Part shown: positions 43,344 to 54,398 of the stretch, piece after piece
Numbering within the stretch: the first letter of the stretch is position 1
Layout: the number at the start of each line of letters is the position of its first letter
DNA from: Diphasiastrum complanatum
Lineage: Eukaryota; Streptophyta; Lycopodiopsida; Lycopodiales; Lycopodiaceae
Assembly: GCA_029204225.1 (NCBI GenBank)
Contig: CM055100.1
Coordinates: 66,916,472 to 66,980,471, forward strand
Direction of reading: 5' to 3'
Length of the DNA stretch: 64,000 bases
The notes under the pieces: model-generated
Database searches by the model: none
What the model saw: only the letters and a program-made list of their open reading frames with translations
Told to the model about the DNA's origin: nothing
Position numbers and translations under genes: made by a program

Positions 43344-44246
43344 ATGTCTCATATATGTAGCTCTTCGTCTTCATCATCCAGTGAAGCTAGAATCATTGAC
43401 AAGTTCAATGCTTCTAGCTTCTATATCTGGAAGTTAAAACTTTGGATGATGTTGATAGATTTAGATCTTTGAGATGCAGTAGAAGGTGCTGACCTGAAAC
43501 CAGAAGATGGTGATCAAGCAAAGGCATGGAAGATCAAAGATCAGAAGGCCTTAGCATGTATCACACTCAATCTGGCTGACTCCCAAATATCCCACGTTAC
43601 CACATGCAAAACCTCTAAGGATGCATTAGATTTGTTATCAAATCTCTATGAGACTCATGATGTAACCACTAGATTACATCTGAGAAGAAAGTTCTTCACT
43701 CTTAGCATGTCTAATTCTATTGCCATCACTTCTCACATCAACAACTTCAAGTCTTTATTGGATCAGTTATCAACTGTAGGATGTTCTATTCAAGACGATG
43801 ATGTCATCATGACCTTGTTTTTTTCTCTTCTAGAGTCATATGAGAGCTTTGTGGTGATGATCTCCACACAACCCGACCTCACTCTTCAAAAGGTGATTGC
43901 TCACCTACTTCAAGAAGAAATGCGGAGAAAGACTAGCAGCCTGTATATCAAAGACAAAACCATGGCTCTAGACAACCTATCTATCAAAGACAAATCCATG
44001 GCTCTATACACCAAGAAGAAAGACTACTCCAAGAGCAAGAATCAAGTGCAACAGCAATAGCAGAAGCCTCACACTCAAGGTGAGCATGGTGGATCATTCA
44101 AGAAGCTTTTCTGCAGATATTGCAAGAGAGCCAATCACGACATCAAGGAGTGTCGCATCCGCATTTACAACGAGACAAAGAAGCAACAACAGTAGCAACA
44201 GTCAGACTCCTCCAACGCGACGGAATTCAAGAAGCAAGATACACAC
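43344..44246 (+). pseudogene. Copia-D gag with zinc knuckle
   Basis: From the ATG at 43344 one frame holds throughout: EARIIDKFNASSFYIWKLKL, TSKDALDLLSNLYETHDVTT, SLLDQLSTVGCSIQDDDVIM, and the knuckle CRYCKRANHDIKEC at 44112-44153 (CX2CX4HX4C). Three in-frame stops break it: TGA at 43470 where the family has W, TAG at 44058 and TAG at 44193, both within Gln runs. There are no frameshifts, so this gag is only lightly decayed. Confidence 0.9.
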
Positions 44247-44890
44247 TTGTTAATGGCTTACAACAATAGCAACGAAGACTGTGATAGTTGGTACCTGGAT
44301 AGTGGCGCTACCCAACACATGACCTCTCGCAAGGAATGGTTTACCGAGTATGCAGCTTACAACAGAGATCAATTCATCTACCTTGGAGATTCAAGCACCA
44401 TACATGTTGAAGGAAAAGGGACAATCAAGATCACATTCAACAACGATCTTTCTATTTGTGTTCCCAACATCCTTCATGTTCCTCAACTATCAAAGAACAA
44501 GTTATCAGTCTCTAAGATAACTGATGAGGGCTACACTGTTACTTTCTCATCTGAGCAGTGTACAATATTCGAGGAAGATACTACTCTGACTACATGCACT
44601 AGAGTCAAAAATCTTTACATACTTTCTAGTTAAATTGCAATAGCTAGTATCTCTAATGAAAATGTAAATGATAATGCTATTCTATGGGATAGTCGATTTG
44701 GACACGTGATAACAAGATCACTTTCCTATATGCCTTGTAATAACTTAGTTGATGAATTGTATTTCCCTTCTTTATTAGATAGGAAATATTTCTTTTGTGA
44801 ATCATGCGTCTATGGCAAACACTCTAGAAGCAAGTTTCCCAAATCACATTCCATCAAAACAAAACATGTATTGGATCTTTACATAGCGAT
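44247..44890 (+). pseudogene. Copia-D protease and pre-integrase
   Basis: In the same frame as gag: DSWYLDSGATQHMT (active-site Asp at 44298), GDSSTIHVEGKGTIKITFNN, VPNILHVPQLSKNKLSVSKI, then after a TAA at 44631-44633 LWDSRFGHVITRSLSYMP and CESCVYGKHSRSKFPKS. The last is the integrase HHCC zinc-binding part. The protease active site is intact. The stop at 44631 ends translation before integrase. Confidence 0.88.
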
Positions 44891-45400
44891 CTTTGTGGTC
44901 CAATGCCAATTTCGTCCTTAGGAGATGCAATCTATTTTATCACTTTCATAGATGATTATTCTAGATGGTCTACAGTCCTGTTCATTAAGCACAAATCTGA
45001 AGCCTTTGAATGCTTCAAGAGATTCAAAGCCATGGCTGAGACACAAATGTCTACAAAAGTGAAGACACTCCAAACTTATGGTGGCGGTGAATACCTCTCT
45101 AATGAGATGTCCGACTACATGACTGAACATGACATTAGAAGACAGTTCACCACTTCCTATTCACCTTAACAAAACGAGATTGCAGAAAGGAAGAATCAAA
45201 CTCTTCTCAACTCAGGCAGATCCATGCTACATCAAGCACACCTACCTGTGAAGTTCTGGGAAGAAGCTACTGCCACAACCTATTACGTGCAGAACATATC
45301 CAACACCAAAGTCAACAACAAATCTTCATAAAGTTTGGCATGGGCACAAGCCTAGTGTCATCCATTTAAAAATCTTTGGTTGTATATGTTTTGTTCACAT
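44891..45400 (+). pseudogene. Copia-D integrase core
   Basis: Contains SDLCGPMPISSLGDA (first Asp), then FITFIDDYSRWSTVLFIKHK, then LQTYGGGEYLSNEMSDYM. Here the family has R-S-D-N-G-G-E-Y, so the second catalytic Asp has become Tyr. QNEIAERKNQTLLNSGRS keeps the catalytic Glu. A frameshift lies between the pre-integrase and the core, and a TAA at 45167-45169 interrupts it. The enzyme would be inactive even if translated. Confidence 0.85.
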
Positions 45401-46000
45401 TCCTAAACAGCTTAGGAAGAAGCTGGATCATAGGACAAATAAATGTATTTTCATTGGCTATTTTGATGAACATAAAGCTTATAAAGTTTATGATCCATCC
45501 ACCAATGTAGTATTTGTCTCTAGGGATGTAATATTTCAAGAACATATATACTATGATTTCAAACAACCATCGATAAACGAAGCTATGTCATTTCATCCTA
45601 TTTTACGTAGCATGGAATCTTCCAACGATAATGTTTCTTCTATAGAACCTGCAGCTATAGCTACAGAAGCCGAGCAGCTGACAGTACCTATCATCAGACC
45701 AGACCAAGCCAGCTCGAACAAATCTGGAGAAATTCAAGAAGAAGCATCATCGCATCCTGGTCAACCAAATGACCGCAGATCCTCACGGACTTGGACGATT
45801 CATGATAAGTATACACCTCAATCATTCTGGACTTCATCAAAAGAACCAGAGAGCCTAGCCAAAGCAATTAACTCCAAGGATGTTATGAAGTGGCAAGAAG
45901 CTATGGAAAGTGAGTACAACTCACTTTTGACGAACTAGACCTGGACACTGGTCAACTTCCCCACTCACAAGAGAGTTATCGACAACAAGTGGATCTTCAA
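45401..46000 (+). pseudogene. Copia-D linker and start of RT
   Basis: A frame at 45585-45938 carries the acidic linker and RSSRTWTIHDKYTPQSFW, then VMKWQEAMESEYNSLLTN, a TAG, then TWTLVNFPTHKRVIDNKWIF. This is the start of a copia RT. The frame then joins directly to the RNase H tail of another copia, so RT catalytic sequence is missing. Confidence 0.8.
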
Positions 46001-46112
46001 AATGTGTCTTCAAGGGAATGTGTAGCTGATATCTTCACCAAAGCATTGGGAAAGGACTTGTTCATGAAGCATCAGACATCATTTGGAGTGTTATCAAAGT
46101 CCATGCTAAACT
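46001..46112 (+). pseudogene. RNase H C-terminal tail (probably copia-E)
   Basis: The frame reads VADIFTKALGKDLFMKHQTS and FGVLSKSMLN, then a stop. This is the last segment of copia RNase H (the conserved ADIFTKAL block). It sits directly before a PPT and the copia-E 3' LTR, so it most likely belongs to copia-E. A deletion fused it to the copia-D RT start. Confidence 0.8.
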
Positions 46113-46125
46113 AGTTGAAGAGGAG
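46113..46125 (+). other. Copia-E polypurine tract
   Basis: AGTTGAAGAGGAG directly before the LTR start TGTGCAAG. Confidence 0.8.
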
Positions 46126-46779
46126 TGTGCAAGATTAAACTAGTTTGATCATATTTGCTGTATTTCCATATTTGGCATATTGAGTCCAACTTTGTTTTTA
46201 GAATTAGAGATTGACTTTTCAAAGTTCATTAGTCTAAATGTCATTTGAATAAACACTTTTTGAAAGTGTGGGAAAGTTAGAAGGTGAGTTTAAGTAGATT
46301 CAAATTTGCAATTGAATGTTGGGTACTTTGAATCTAGACCCAAAAATAGTAGGGTTAGCATTTTGGAGGGAAAGCCAAGTGGCCAAATAGGGTTTGGACC
46401 TGTTATAAAAGGATGTAACTCGTGGAGAGAGTGATCTTCTCTCTTTTCTATCTCATTTCATGCTTATACATGGTTCTCTTGGGTTCTACTATCCATTGGT
46501 GCACTATACTTGTGATTGCATGCAATTTTATGTGTAGAATGATATATATTTGTTATTTTTGGATCCACACGTGTGAAATATAGTAGTTTGTTGGTTTTGT
46601 ACGGACAACAACAATACTTTATCATTTCATTCAAGTTTGATCAAGTTCTATTAGTGTTTGCATCTCATTTTGTGTGTAGATGCTGATTTTTTTACATTGG
46701 TGAGATTGGTAGTGTATTTCTCTTTCTAACCAAAGATCTTTCAAGTGGATTGGATCTTAATGATCTGAAATCCTTCACA
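46126..46779 (+). repeat. Copia-E 3' LTR (654 bp)
   Basis: Bounded by TGTGCAAGATTAAAC and AATCCTTCACA, with TATAAAAG at 46404-46411 and CACACGTGTG at 46566-46575. Its 3' part matches 40590-40960. Confidence 0.85.
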
Positions 46780-49700
46780 ATAATCAGTGGCAAGGTCCTT
46801 GTTAGCTTCCAATCCATCCATTTTTGCTCACAATATCCGTTACAGATTAACAGACATTGATCCAACATTATATCATGGAGAGTCGACCGATACTATCAGA
46901 TTTACAAGTTGTTCTTCCATCTGCAATGGGGCTAGGTTTAGCAGAAGTCATTTCCTTTGTGCTGCTCACGCCTCTTTGCCTACCTCCTTCCGTTGCCAAA
47001 TTTGCTGAAATCCTCTCCAATTGAAGTGCAGGCTACTTACGTAGCTACCATGCCATTTTTGGGCGGTCCTTATTGTGGTTAGCTATGCAAGAGGCCTTGT
47101 AAACTCTAATGTTTACTTTGGCTATACAACATGCAAGTAATGTCACTAGAGAACATGTAAGTAATAGGTTAGTATGCTTAGACCAATTTGCTCATGGAAG
47201 ATTACCTCAAAATATGCATGCAGGTTATTTCAACGCTCCACCAAGGTCCAAACCTTAAGTGTTTGGACCATCACCACAAGTTAAGCTTTAACGTTGACTT
47301 TTTTTCAAACTCCATTAACCAACCACAACACATAGGATTGCCTTTGCAAGATAAAGACTTCCTACTAAGGAAGGTTTACCTCCTCAGCATCAATCTTTTG
47401 GGGTCTTTAACCAAGGGAAGTAACCTTGCCCCCATAATACGAGCCTATATAGGTGTTTTAGTTACTTTTTTAATGAGAGAGATAGAGAGAACAAGGCCAT
47501 AGGCTGCCTGTAGAGACAACCTTTGGAAATGTGGGGGTGAGCCACATATCGAAAGTAGGCACAAAGGTAGCACCTACCTTTGACCTAGGTGTCATTTTTA
47601 CAATTTTAGCCTACCGTCGTGTTGTGGTCTTCCCGAGACCAGAATGAACCACGTGTCCAATTTTAATAGGAGTAAATCTGTTTTATTCTGAAAAACCTTC
47701 CTCCCGCGTACTTCTGGATGTCCCAGTGCTTTCCAAACTACCGAATAGTTCCTGCGCGGCTGCAGGCTTTGTATTTCACCGGCCTGCGCGGCTGTAGGCT
47801 TTCTAATTCAGAAAAATCCCTCTCCCACATTTTTCGATATATCCCAGTTGATCTTCTCTCCTGGTTACGTTCTGCAACGGATTCCTGTTCATGAAGATGT
47901 GTGGATCCTGGTTACGTTCTACAACGGATTCCTGTTCATGAAGATGTTTCATTACGATCTTATATGTTAACCAGTCATGTTCTTTTCTATTTTGGAAAAT
48001 TTGTATCGCTTGTTTTTCTATATGTTCCATGACTTTGGAAAATCTGCTAAGTACAATAGGGGTAGACTGCAGCGAAGATGGCCGCTTGTTTCTGATGACT
48101 GGTGCCTCAGCGAATGAACATTCTAGGCAACGATAGTGAGCGATGGGCGGCGATCAAGAGGGGTAGACTGCAGTGGGGGTGGTCGCTTTTTTTTGACGAC
48201 TGGTGCCTCAATGAAAGACTTCCGTCTTTGGAATAGTGCAGCAGATGATAATAATTTTCACAAAAGAGCCTAGAACTATCAGGTGCAAGTTCTTTTAAGG
48301 TAATCTCTTTGGCTCAGTAATTACTACAAAGAGAGCATTTTCTGGCATTTTCTCATGTGCTTCAAAGTAGGTGGGAAACTCAATAATGGATATGTAGTCA
48401 CGTTTTGGACATCTGCAAAGTGTACGATCCTCAGGTCTCTTATCACAACAGATTATTGAAACTGTAATAGCAACTGATCGGAGTCGAGATTCTGAAGTGC
48501 GAAATTCATCAACAAACAGTTTTCTTAATTACAGCGTTCGCTTGATTCCAGTCCTATTGCCTGTTGTGTGTTGGGTTAGTATATATACCTCTACAATTCG
48601 CTACAGCCCTTTTAGTTGCTTTGTTGTTTATATTACTAGCTTCAGGTCTATTTAGATTGCACAAGTTTTCAAATCATAGATTGCATCACAAAAAACCATT
48701 CTAACAAAAGGTTTTAATTCATTTTTAAGTTAAATTGAAGCATGTAGTATTTTGCAAGTGCTAAAAGTTGTAGGAATAAGTATCACAATAATCATGAGCT
48801 TAAAGGCAGCAACTTGAAAATTTTGTTTTGAAGAATTTGGCGCATAGTAGAAGTGGCAAAAAAGGTATCTATCAATTCCAATTTCATATGCAATGTAAAT
48901 TTCATATATAATAATTTAGAATTCAAATGAAAAATCAAAATTGTAGAAATGATTGATATACTAATTCAGTTAGTTTCCTGTTGAAATAATGATTATATAC
49001 AATTTGTATCTTGTAAGTAAATCAATATAAAGAGTATTGGCTTGTAGATATTGATATATGAAATATTTTTTTTGGGGGGGGGATATAAGAAATATGTATT
49101 TTTGAAAATGTAATTAATGATTTGTAGTATGAATTAAAATGATAATCACGAGAAAATAGATAGTAGTGAAAAAATAATTGAACGAGGTTTCTACATTTTC
49201 ATTTTGTAATGTACATTAAAATTTAATAATAATCAGATCAATAATAGATTGAAAATAATAGGAATAATCTTTTTGATATTCAAATCATATAAGGTACATT
49301 AAATTAATGTACTAAATGTCGATGTAAAAGCAAAGCAATAAAGAGAATCTCTGAAAAAAATAAATCAAGTAACATGAATTAAAGAAAGTTCTACATAAAA
49401 TGGTTTTAAAAAGAGTGCAATAGAAATTGGAAATGGAGAATTTTTGGAATGTGAAATGCAATTTGCAATTGCAAATTTCGATCTTCAAAGTTCCAACTTT
49501 ATTCAGGAGACAAGCATAATCTACCAGTTTATATATTTTGGAAGGAAATTGCCACTTCCATAACAACTAACTTTACTGACAACTATCACACACAATTTCA
49601 AGAAATTTCCGTTTCCAATTTTTATTCACAATGAACATTAGGAAAAAAAACTGAGAGAATCTGCTAATGAACATGTATTTGCAATTTTAACAATATATTG

Positions 49701-50400
49701 AAAGAAAAAAAAAAGAATTATTGAATTGAAATATTTTTATGTGAAAAAGTTGGCAATTTTTGGAATCTTTTTTTGCTTAGTAGCATATGAAATACTTTGG
49801 ATTGGAATTTGATGTTTTGTGTTTTTTCTTTTGTTAAAGTAAATAGGATTGTTTTTATTAATAATAGTGCTTTTAAATTGCAAACGTTCAAAAATATTGG
49901 TACGTTCAAAGACGACAGAGAATTTAGGACATAATTTGAAACAACTGTTTTATATTGTACAAAAAACCATATGATTGTTTTTTTGAATTATTGTTTATGT
50001 TTCCATACATTGTAGCATTTTTTATAGAATAAAGGATTAGATTTCATTAAACTTTCATCTATTAACAAATGGTTCGATTCAAACAATGTTATTTATATTT
50101 CGCTTTTTGTTTATAGGTAGTTTTTGAAATGCAAGAACTTTGAAAAGATGCAACTATAATTTTTAAACTAACTTCTTAAAGCTGATTTAGGCTAAAATTG
50201 CGTGGCTAGTTAAAAATGGTAGGCAATAGAGAGGAGCTTGGGGGATCATGCAACGGGGAGCAAGCAAAAGCCTGCCTTTGAAGGGTGACTTTTTAAACCT
50301 TGGGAGGCCTCCTAACTTCTAAGGTTTGGACTCCAAAGATAAAAGAGAATGTTCCACGAATAATTTGTGCCCGCGTCCTATGGCCCTCCGAGCGACGATA
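46780..50400. other. AT-rich gene-free stretch with small tandem duplications
   Basis: No gene is supported. 47860-47953 is a 47-bp unit repeated twice (CTGGTTACGTTCT...GAAGATGT). About 48059-48230 is a roughly 103-bp unit twice (GGGGTAGACTGCAG...GACTGGTGCCTCA). CCTGCGCGGCTG(C/T)AGGCTTT occurs twice near 47752 and 47783. 48700-50200 is extremely AT-rich and shows no repeat ends. Confidence 0.5.
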
Positions 50401-50476
50401 AAAGGAGGAGTTATGTTAGAAGTTGGAAGAAGAAAGCACAGCAAAGCAAAGCAAAGGAGAGGATAGGAGGAGGACG

Positions 50477-50944
50477 ATGACTATGGATACAAGAGGAAGA
50501 AAATCAAGAAGAAGAGGAAGCAGCTGCTGCAGCGCTAGTAGCGCTTTGCTCCCCGATTGTACCAATCATGTGAAGCTTAGAAGGCGGCTGCATGAGGAGC
50601 TGGAGACGGTGAGAGGTTTGCTTAATAGAATAGAAGCAAGACAGCAACATATTTTGAGGTCCAAAGAGTTGAGCGGGCAAGGGAATGGATCGGGCGCGGA
50701 TTCGGCTCAGCCTTCTTCGTCTGGACAGGAGGGCAGCGGTGCAATTAGGGTTAGTATGAAGAAGCCGGGTGGTGCTTTTACGAAGGAGAGGAGGGCTGTT
50801 GGGGCTCGGATGGCTCTGGCATCATTCAACGGATCGGACTCCCGCGAAACAGATAAGAAACAGAGTCACGATCCTGAGACTGCTAATAAAGAGTTTTCTG
50901 GAAACAAGAGGCCAGAACGCGGAGATCTAAGTATGAAAAAATAG
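50477..50944 (+). CDS. GTE-like bromodomain protein, N-terminal segment (fragment)
   Basis: A 155-codon ORF that is clearly more GC-rich than its surroundings; the first ATG is at 50477. It begins with a basic, nuclear-targeting-like stretch (RGRKSRRRG) and then has LRRRLHEELETVRGLLNRIE, matching from memory the coiled segment (L.R.L..EL..VR.L..RIE) that precedes the bromodomain in plant GTE proteins. A Gly/Ser-rich linker and NKRPERGDLS follow, then a TAG. After the stop, NRNVMRQAS recalls the GTE sequence leading into the bromodomain, but no bromodomain is visible. It is either a gene fragment or a first exon cut by retrotransposon DNA. Confidence 0.45.
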   Translation: MTMDTRGRKSRRRGSSCCSASSALLPDCTNHVKLRRRLHEELETVRGLLNRIEARQQHILRSKELSGQGNGSGADSAQPSSSGQEGSGAIRVSMKKPGGAFTKERRAVGARMALASFNGSDSRETDKKQSHDPETANKEFSGNKRPERGDLSMKK

Positions 50945-51149
50945 GAAACTGAAGCTTGTTTGTTTGAAGGCAACAACCGCAATGTCATGAGGCAGGCATC
51001 ATGAACTATCAGCCGGCGTTGGCGCCAGGAGCAGGAGGGGTGTTGTTGGCACCGGGGACAATGCTGGCGCTAGTGGCGCCGGAAGTAAAGCTTGTAAAGG
51101 TAGCTTTACAACACGTTTACAAATGCATCCGCTTATAATGAAAAGGGTT
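50945..51149. other. GC-rich unassigned DNA
   Basis: A short frame from 51001 (YQPALAPGAGGVLLAPG) is low in complexity and ends after about 46 codons. No domain is visible. Confidence 0.3.
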
Positions 51150-52320
51150 CTTCCTTTTACACTCACGCAAAACACATGAAGCAACGATTTGAGGCAAAGT
51201 TCAGACCATTGGAAGTAAAGTTGGCTACGAACATGGCTGTGCTGAAGGAAGATAAATCATGTCAAATCCAGAATTCAGCGAGACAAGCTGTTTCTGGAGG
51301 GTTAGTTCGAAGTAGGGCAGTTACTCACACCAGTTGCCTACTTCCTTAGAGCCAAGCTATAAGGTTTGGCTGAACATAGATTAGAGGGCAAGAAAAAGGT
51401 GAAACCAGTTGCCTACTTCCTTAGAGCAAGCTATAAGGTTTGCCTGAACATAGATTGGAGGGCAAGAAAAAGGTGAAACAACAACCCTCTTCAGTGGGCA
51501 AGAAGAAGGCAAAACAACAACCCTCTTTTTGAGCAGCCTTCTCAAAAGGGTTTTCAATTTAGAAAGAAATTTTTGAAAAGACAGAAAGAAGAAAAATCTA
51601 AAAATGAAACTTAGAAACGCCCATCACTCATTCAGCCCCTGAAACTAGAAGATTTCGAGAAAGCCAAACAAAAATATTTGTGCTATGTGTGCATGGGACA
51701 CACAGTCAGGCAGTGTCCTAAGGGGCCGTTTATTAAAAAGATAAAAAACAAGTTCACCTTGTATAGACCATGAGCCTCCTAAATGACTTAGCAGCTATTG
51801 AGATAGAAGTTTTCATGAAGACTATAAACACTGTTGTCAATTTACCTTTGTGATGCTAGAGAGGCCCTTCAATTTTTGGCCACATGATCTAGTACGTATG
51901 CATGGCAAAATTGGCAACCAATTAGTTAAAGTCATGGTTGACGATGGAGCAACCCATAATTTCACTACACCCTAGTCAAAAAACTCATACTTATAGAGAT
52001 ATCTAGTCAGTATAGGTATATAGTTTCTTTGGCCAAGGGTGAAGACAAGAAAATCTGAGAAACTATGGTAAGTAGCTTAGGTCTTGATATTCAGGGGTAT
52101 CAAGATAAAATTAACTTTCAAATAATGCACCTAGGTCGCACAGATCTTGTTCGCGGGAGAGACTGACTCTACAGTTTAGGGCCTTCCCTCCAAAGAAATT
52201 ATCAGGAGAACACCCTCAACTTTCAACGTAATGGCGGGAAAATCCAGTTGCATGGGGAGCATGATGGTGTGCAGCTCAGAGCTTCGTCAGCTAACCGATG
52301 ATAGCAAGCACTAGGTATTC
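51150..52320 (+). pseudogene. Gypsy gag, zinc knuckle and protease (decayed)
   Basis: Plus strand. A Lys/Gln-rich gag end at 51331-51480 is a 75-bp tandem duplication. A shortened knuckle CYVCMGHTVRQC follows near 51680 (CX2C, then only two residues before His). A protease follows with VKVMVDDGATHNF near 51940, where the active site reads D-D-G-A-T-H. DIQGYQDKINFQIMHLGRTD near 52090 is the next conserved strand. Many stops are present. RT does not follow; inserted DNA begins near 52385. Confidence 0.6.
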
Positions 52321-52385
52321 TTATGTGACCTTCAGTTTGTTTCAGAAGTTTCTACTTTCAGTTGACACAGGTCACGTTGCTTGTT

Positions 52386-52720
52386 CTGATACCATGTAGG
52401 AATTCAGTGGGCCTTCAACGAATACAACTTAACCTTTCTGGTTCAGAGATTGCATCGTGATGCAACTTAACCTTTTTGGTTCAGAGGTTGCACCAAAATC
52501 ATGGAGTCTTTTGCCCCTTCCGTGAGCTGCGTTCTGGGATTTCGTCCCCGTACGCCTAGCCGCCCACGAATCCAAGTGCTCCCCCTTGCCTGCAAATGGG
52601 CTGGTACCAAGGGACATTAAACACTTGGACATTTACCACTTATATCCACTTTGAACAAAGTTTCACTTCTACTTATGAGATTTCTTTGAGTGTGGGCTGT
52701 GGCTCCACTTTGCCATTCCA
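52386..52720 (-). repeat. Possible LTR with PBS, minus strand, with a 38-bp duplication
   Basis: The minus strand reads CCTACATGGTATCAGAACAAG near 52397-52377, a PBS-like match to initiator tRNA-Met, which would make 52396 onward an LTR starting TGTAGGAATTC. A 38-bp unit (CAACTTAACCTTT(C/T)TGGTTCAGAG) is repeated at 52425 and 52463. The far end is not defined. Confidence 0.4.
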
Positions 52721-52729
52721 ACAACACAG

Positions 52730-53345
52730 TAAGGTTAAGGCCATACTCAGTTGGCCGAGACCTCAGAATATTTCAGATGTTCAAGTCTTTCTAGGCTTGT
52801 TAGGATATTATGGACAATTTGTCAAGGAATATGCTCAGATAATAGTTCCTATGACAAATTTTTTTAAGGGAAAGGGAAAGGAGAAAGAGTTCATATGGGA
52901 GTCTGCACAAAATGAAAGCTTTGATGCTCTCAAAACAGCCATAGCAATCGTAGCGGTTTTAAAAGTCATCGACTCCAATAAGCCATTTGTGGTTGAAAAA
53001 TATGCCAACGACTTTGTAGTTTGTGTTGTACCAACTCAGAATGGACGACCGACTACACCCTCAAAAAAGGAGTGTGTGCTAAGTTGTCTCCTAGGTATTG
53101 TAGTCCATTTACCATCAGCCGAACTAGGCGAAGTCACCTATAAGCTAGAACTCCTACGTAGTAGGAAGGTTTTTCCAGCTTTTCATGTAAGTCAATTACG
53201 AAAGGCCTTAGCCAGATAAGATAATTTGGTAGGGGACAGTGTTCTAGTTCCTCCATTTGATTCCCAGGAACTTTCACATGAGCCAGAGGAGATTCTTAGT
53301 AGTAGAGAGACGTAGACCCGTCATACTCCATATAGGAAGTTGGCA
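52730..53345 (+). pseudogene. Gypsy RT end joined to integrase chromodomain
   Basis: One frame holds KAILSWPRPQNISDVQVFLG, LLGYYGQFVKEYAQIIVPMT and FDALKTAI, which is the RT C-terminus and RNase H start. It then jumps without a stop to EVTYKLELLRSRKVFPAFHV and SQLRKALAR. This is the linker to the chromodomain at the end of integrase, followed after a stop by EPEEILSSRET. The whole RNase H and integrase core are missing. The in-frame join makes an apparently intact 207-residue ORF that is really a deletion product. Confidence 0.8.
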
Positions 53346-53690
53346 AGGCTGGGTGGATCAGTTAGTATCTAACCTACTATGGTGTCAAGGTCTCTAACGG
53401 GGAGCGGGGAGAGAGATTCTTGTACTCGAAGGCCAAATTTCTTCTCTCGATAATCAATCCATCTCTCCTGCCATGGCAGGCCCGATCAATTTCACCCATT
53501 TACTCAATAAGTTAGGCAGTCCTAGAACTCCAAAGTAACAAGCAACATGACATGACTAACAAATGCATTATTTACTTAATCAACTACAATCTATTAATTT
53601 TAACAACTTGGGCTATCGACTGGATATGTTTATTAGTGAAAAAAAATTAAATGCCTCGTAGTTGTCGAAGACTGGATTATTAGATGGTTA
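53346..53690. other. Unassigned DNA after the gypsy pol end
   Basis: A GGGGAGCGGGGAGAGAG purine tract at 53399-53415 could be a PPT, with no clear TG start beside it. Confidence 0.35.
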
Positions 53691-53696
53691 AGCTAT

Positions 53697-53960
53697 TTGA
53701 GCTTCCATAATGTCCTAGAAGATAAACAAATTTTATCAGTCCTCTTGTTTCTAGAGGCCCGAGAGAAAGGAAAAATAGTGGGGGGAATTTTCTACGAAAT
53801 CGGCTTAGTGGATATGAAGTTTTTGATAGGGAGTTGGCTCAGTGGCAATTCGTGTTTGGATTGCTTCCCGACTATTAAAATGAGTGTAAGCGCAATGTAC
53901 TCCACAACATTGAGGATGTTATCTATAACGATCGCCAAGTGAAGATCTTCAAGAATTCTG
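53697..53960 (+). pseudogene. Gypsy-K gag fragment
   Basis: In shifting frames it reads ELAQWQFVFGLLPDYQNECK, then DVIYNDRQVK. It matches gag at 18490-18620 (EEWQFVNGLPADFQNECK, then EDAIRIAQVYDQ). It is a short, isolated piece. Confidence 0.6.
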
Positions 53961-54009
53961 TCACATGCAAACCGAAAGGACGCCTGTGGAGCATGAACCA
54001 CCCAACCAA

Positions 54010-54398
54010 TATGGAGAGGCTAGTCAATACCCTAAACAATCCACCCCCAAGCCACAGTGAAGAACACAAGAGAGGAGAGGAGAAACTGGCTCAAGAATCT
54101 AAATTCACAATAAGGAGGTGGGCGAGTTTCCATAGGATATATTTTCTCCAAGAGAGAGAGAATATTCTCTCCAGGATTCCCATGCAACCTATATTGAGTT
54201 ATTGACCTCCTATTCTTGCATTAAAGTAGTCAATCACCATGCATGTGCTCCTATGTCCAATTATATGTTTGGGCCCTCATATGATTATTAATTACTTGAT
54301 ATGACCACGTCCGGAATAATAACCACATACAACTGGAGTGACCAGCTATCCACGTCAGGAATTATTTCGATTCTCTTGTATAGGACATGGACATAACA
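54010..54398 (-). repeat. Gypsy-K 3' LTR (left edge uncertain)
   Basis: It ends ACATAACA at 54398, so the minus strand starts TGTTATGTCCATG. The order of shared blocks follows the LTR at 15520: GGACGTG, TAATTAAT, GGCCCAAA, CATGCATG. A purine tract (minus strand TTCAAGGGGGGAAGAA) flanks it at 54399-54414. Confidence 0.65.

Noticed and set aside
50999-51184. 61-residue minus-strand ORF rich in Pro and Ala
   Set aside because: Low-complexity antisense of a GC-rich stretch, with no motif.
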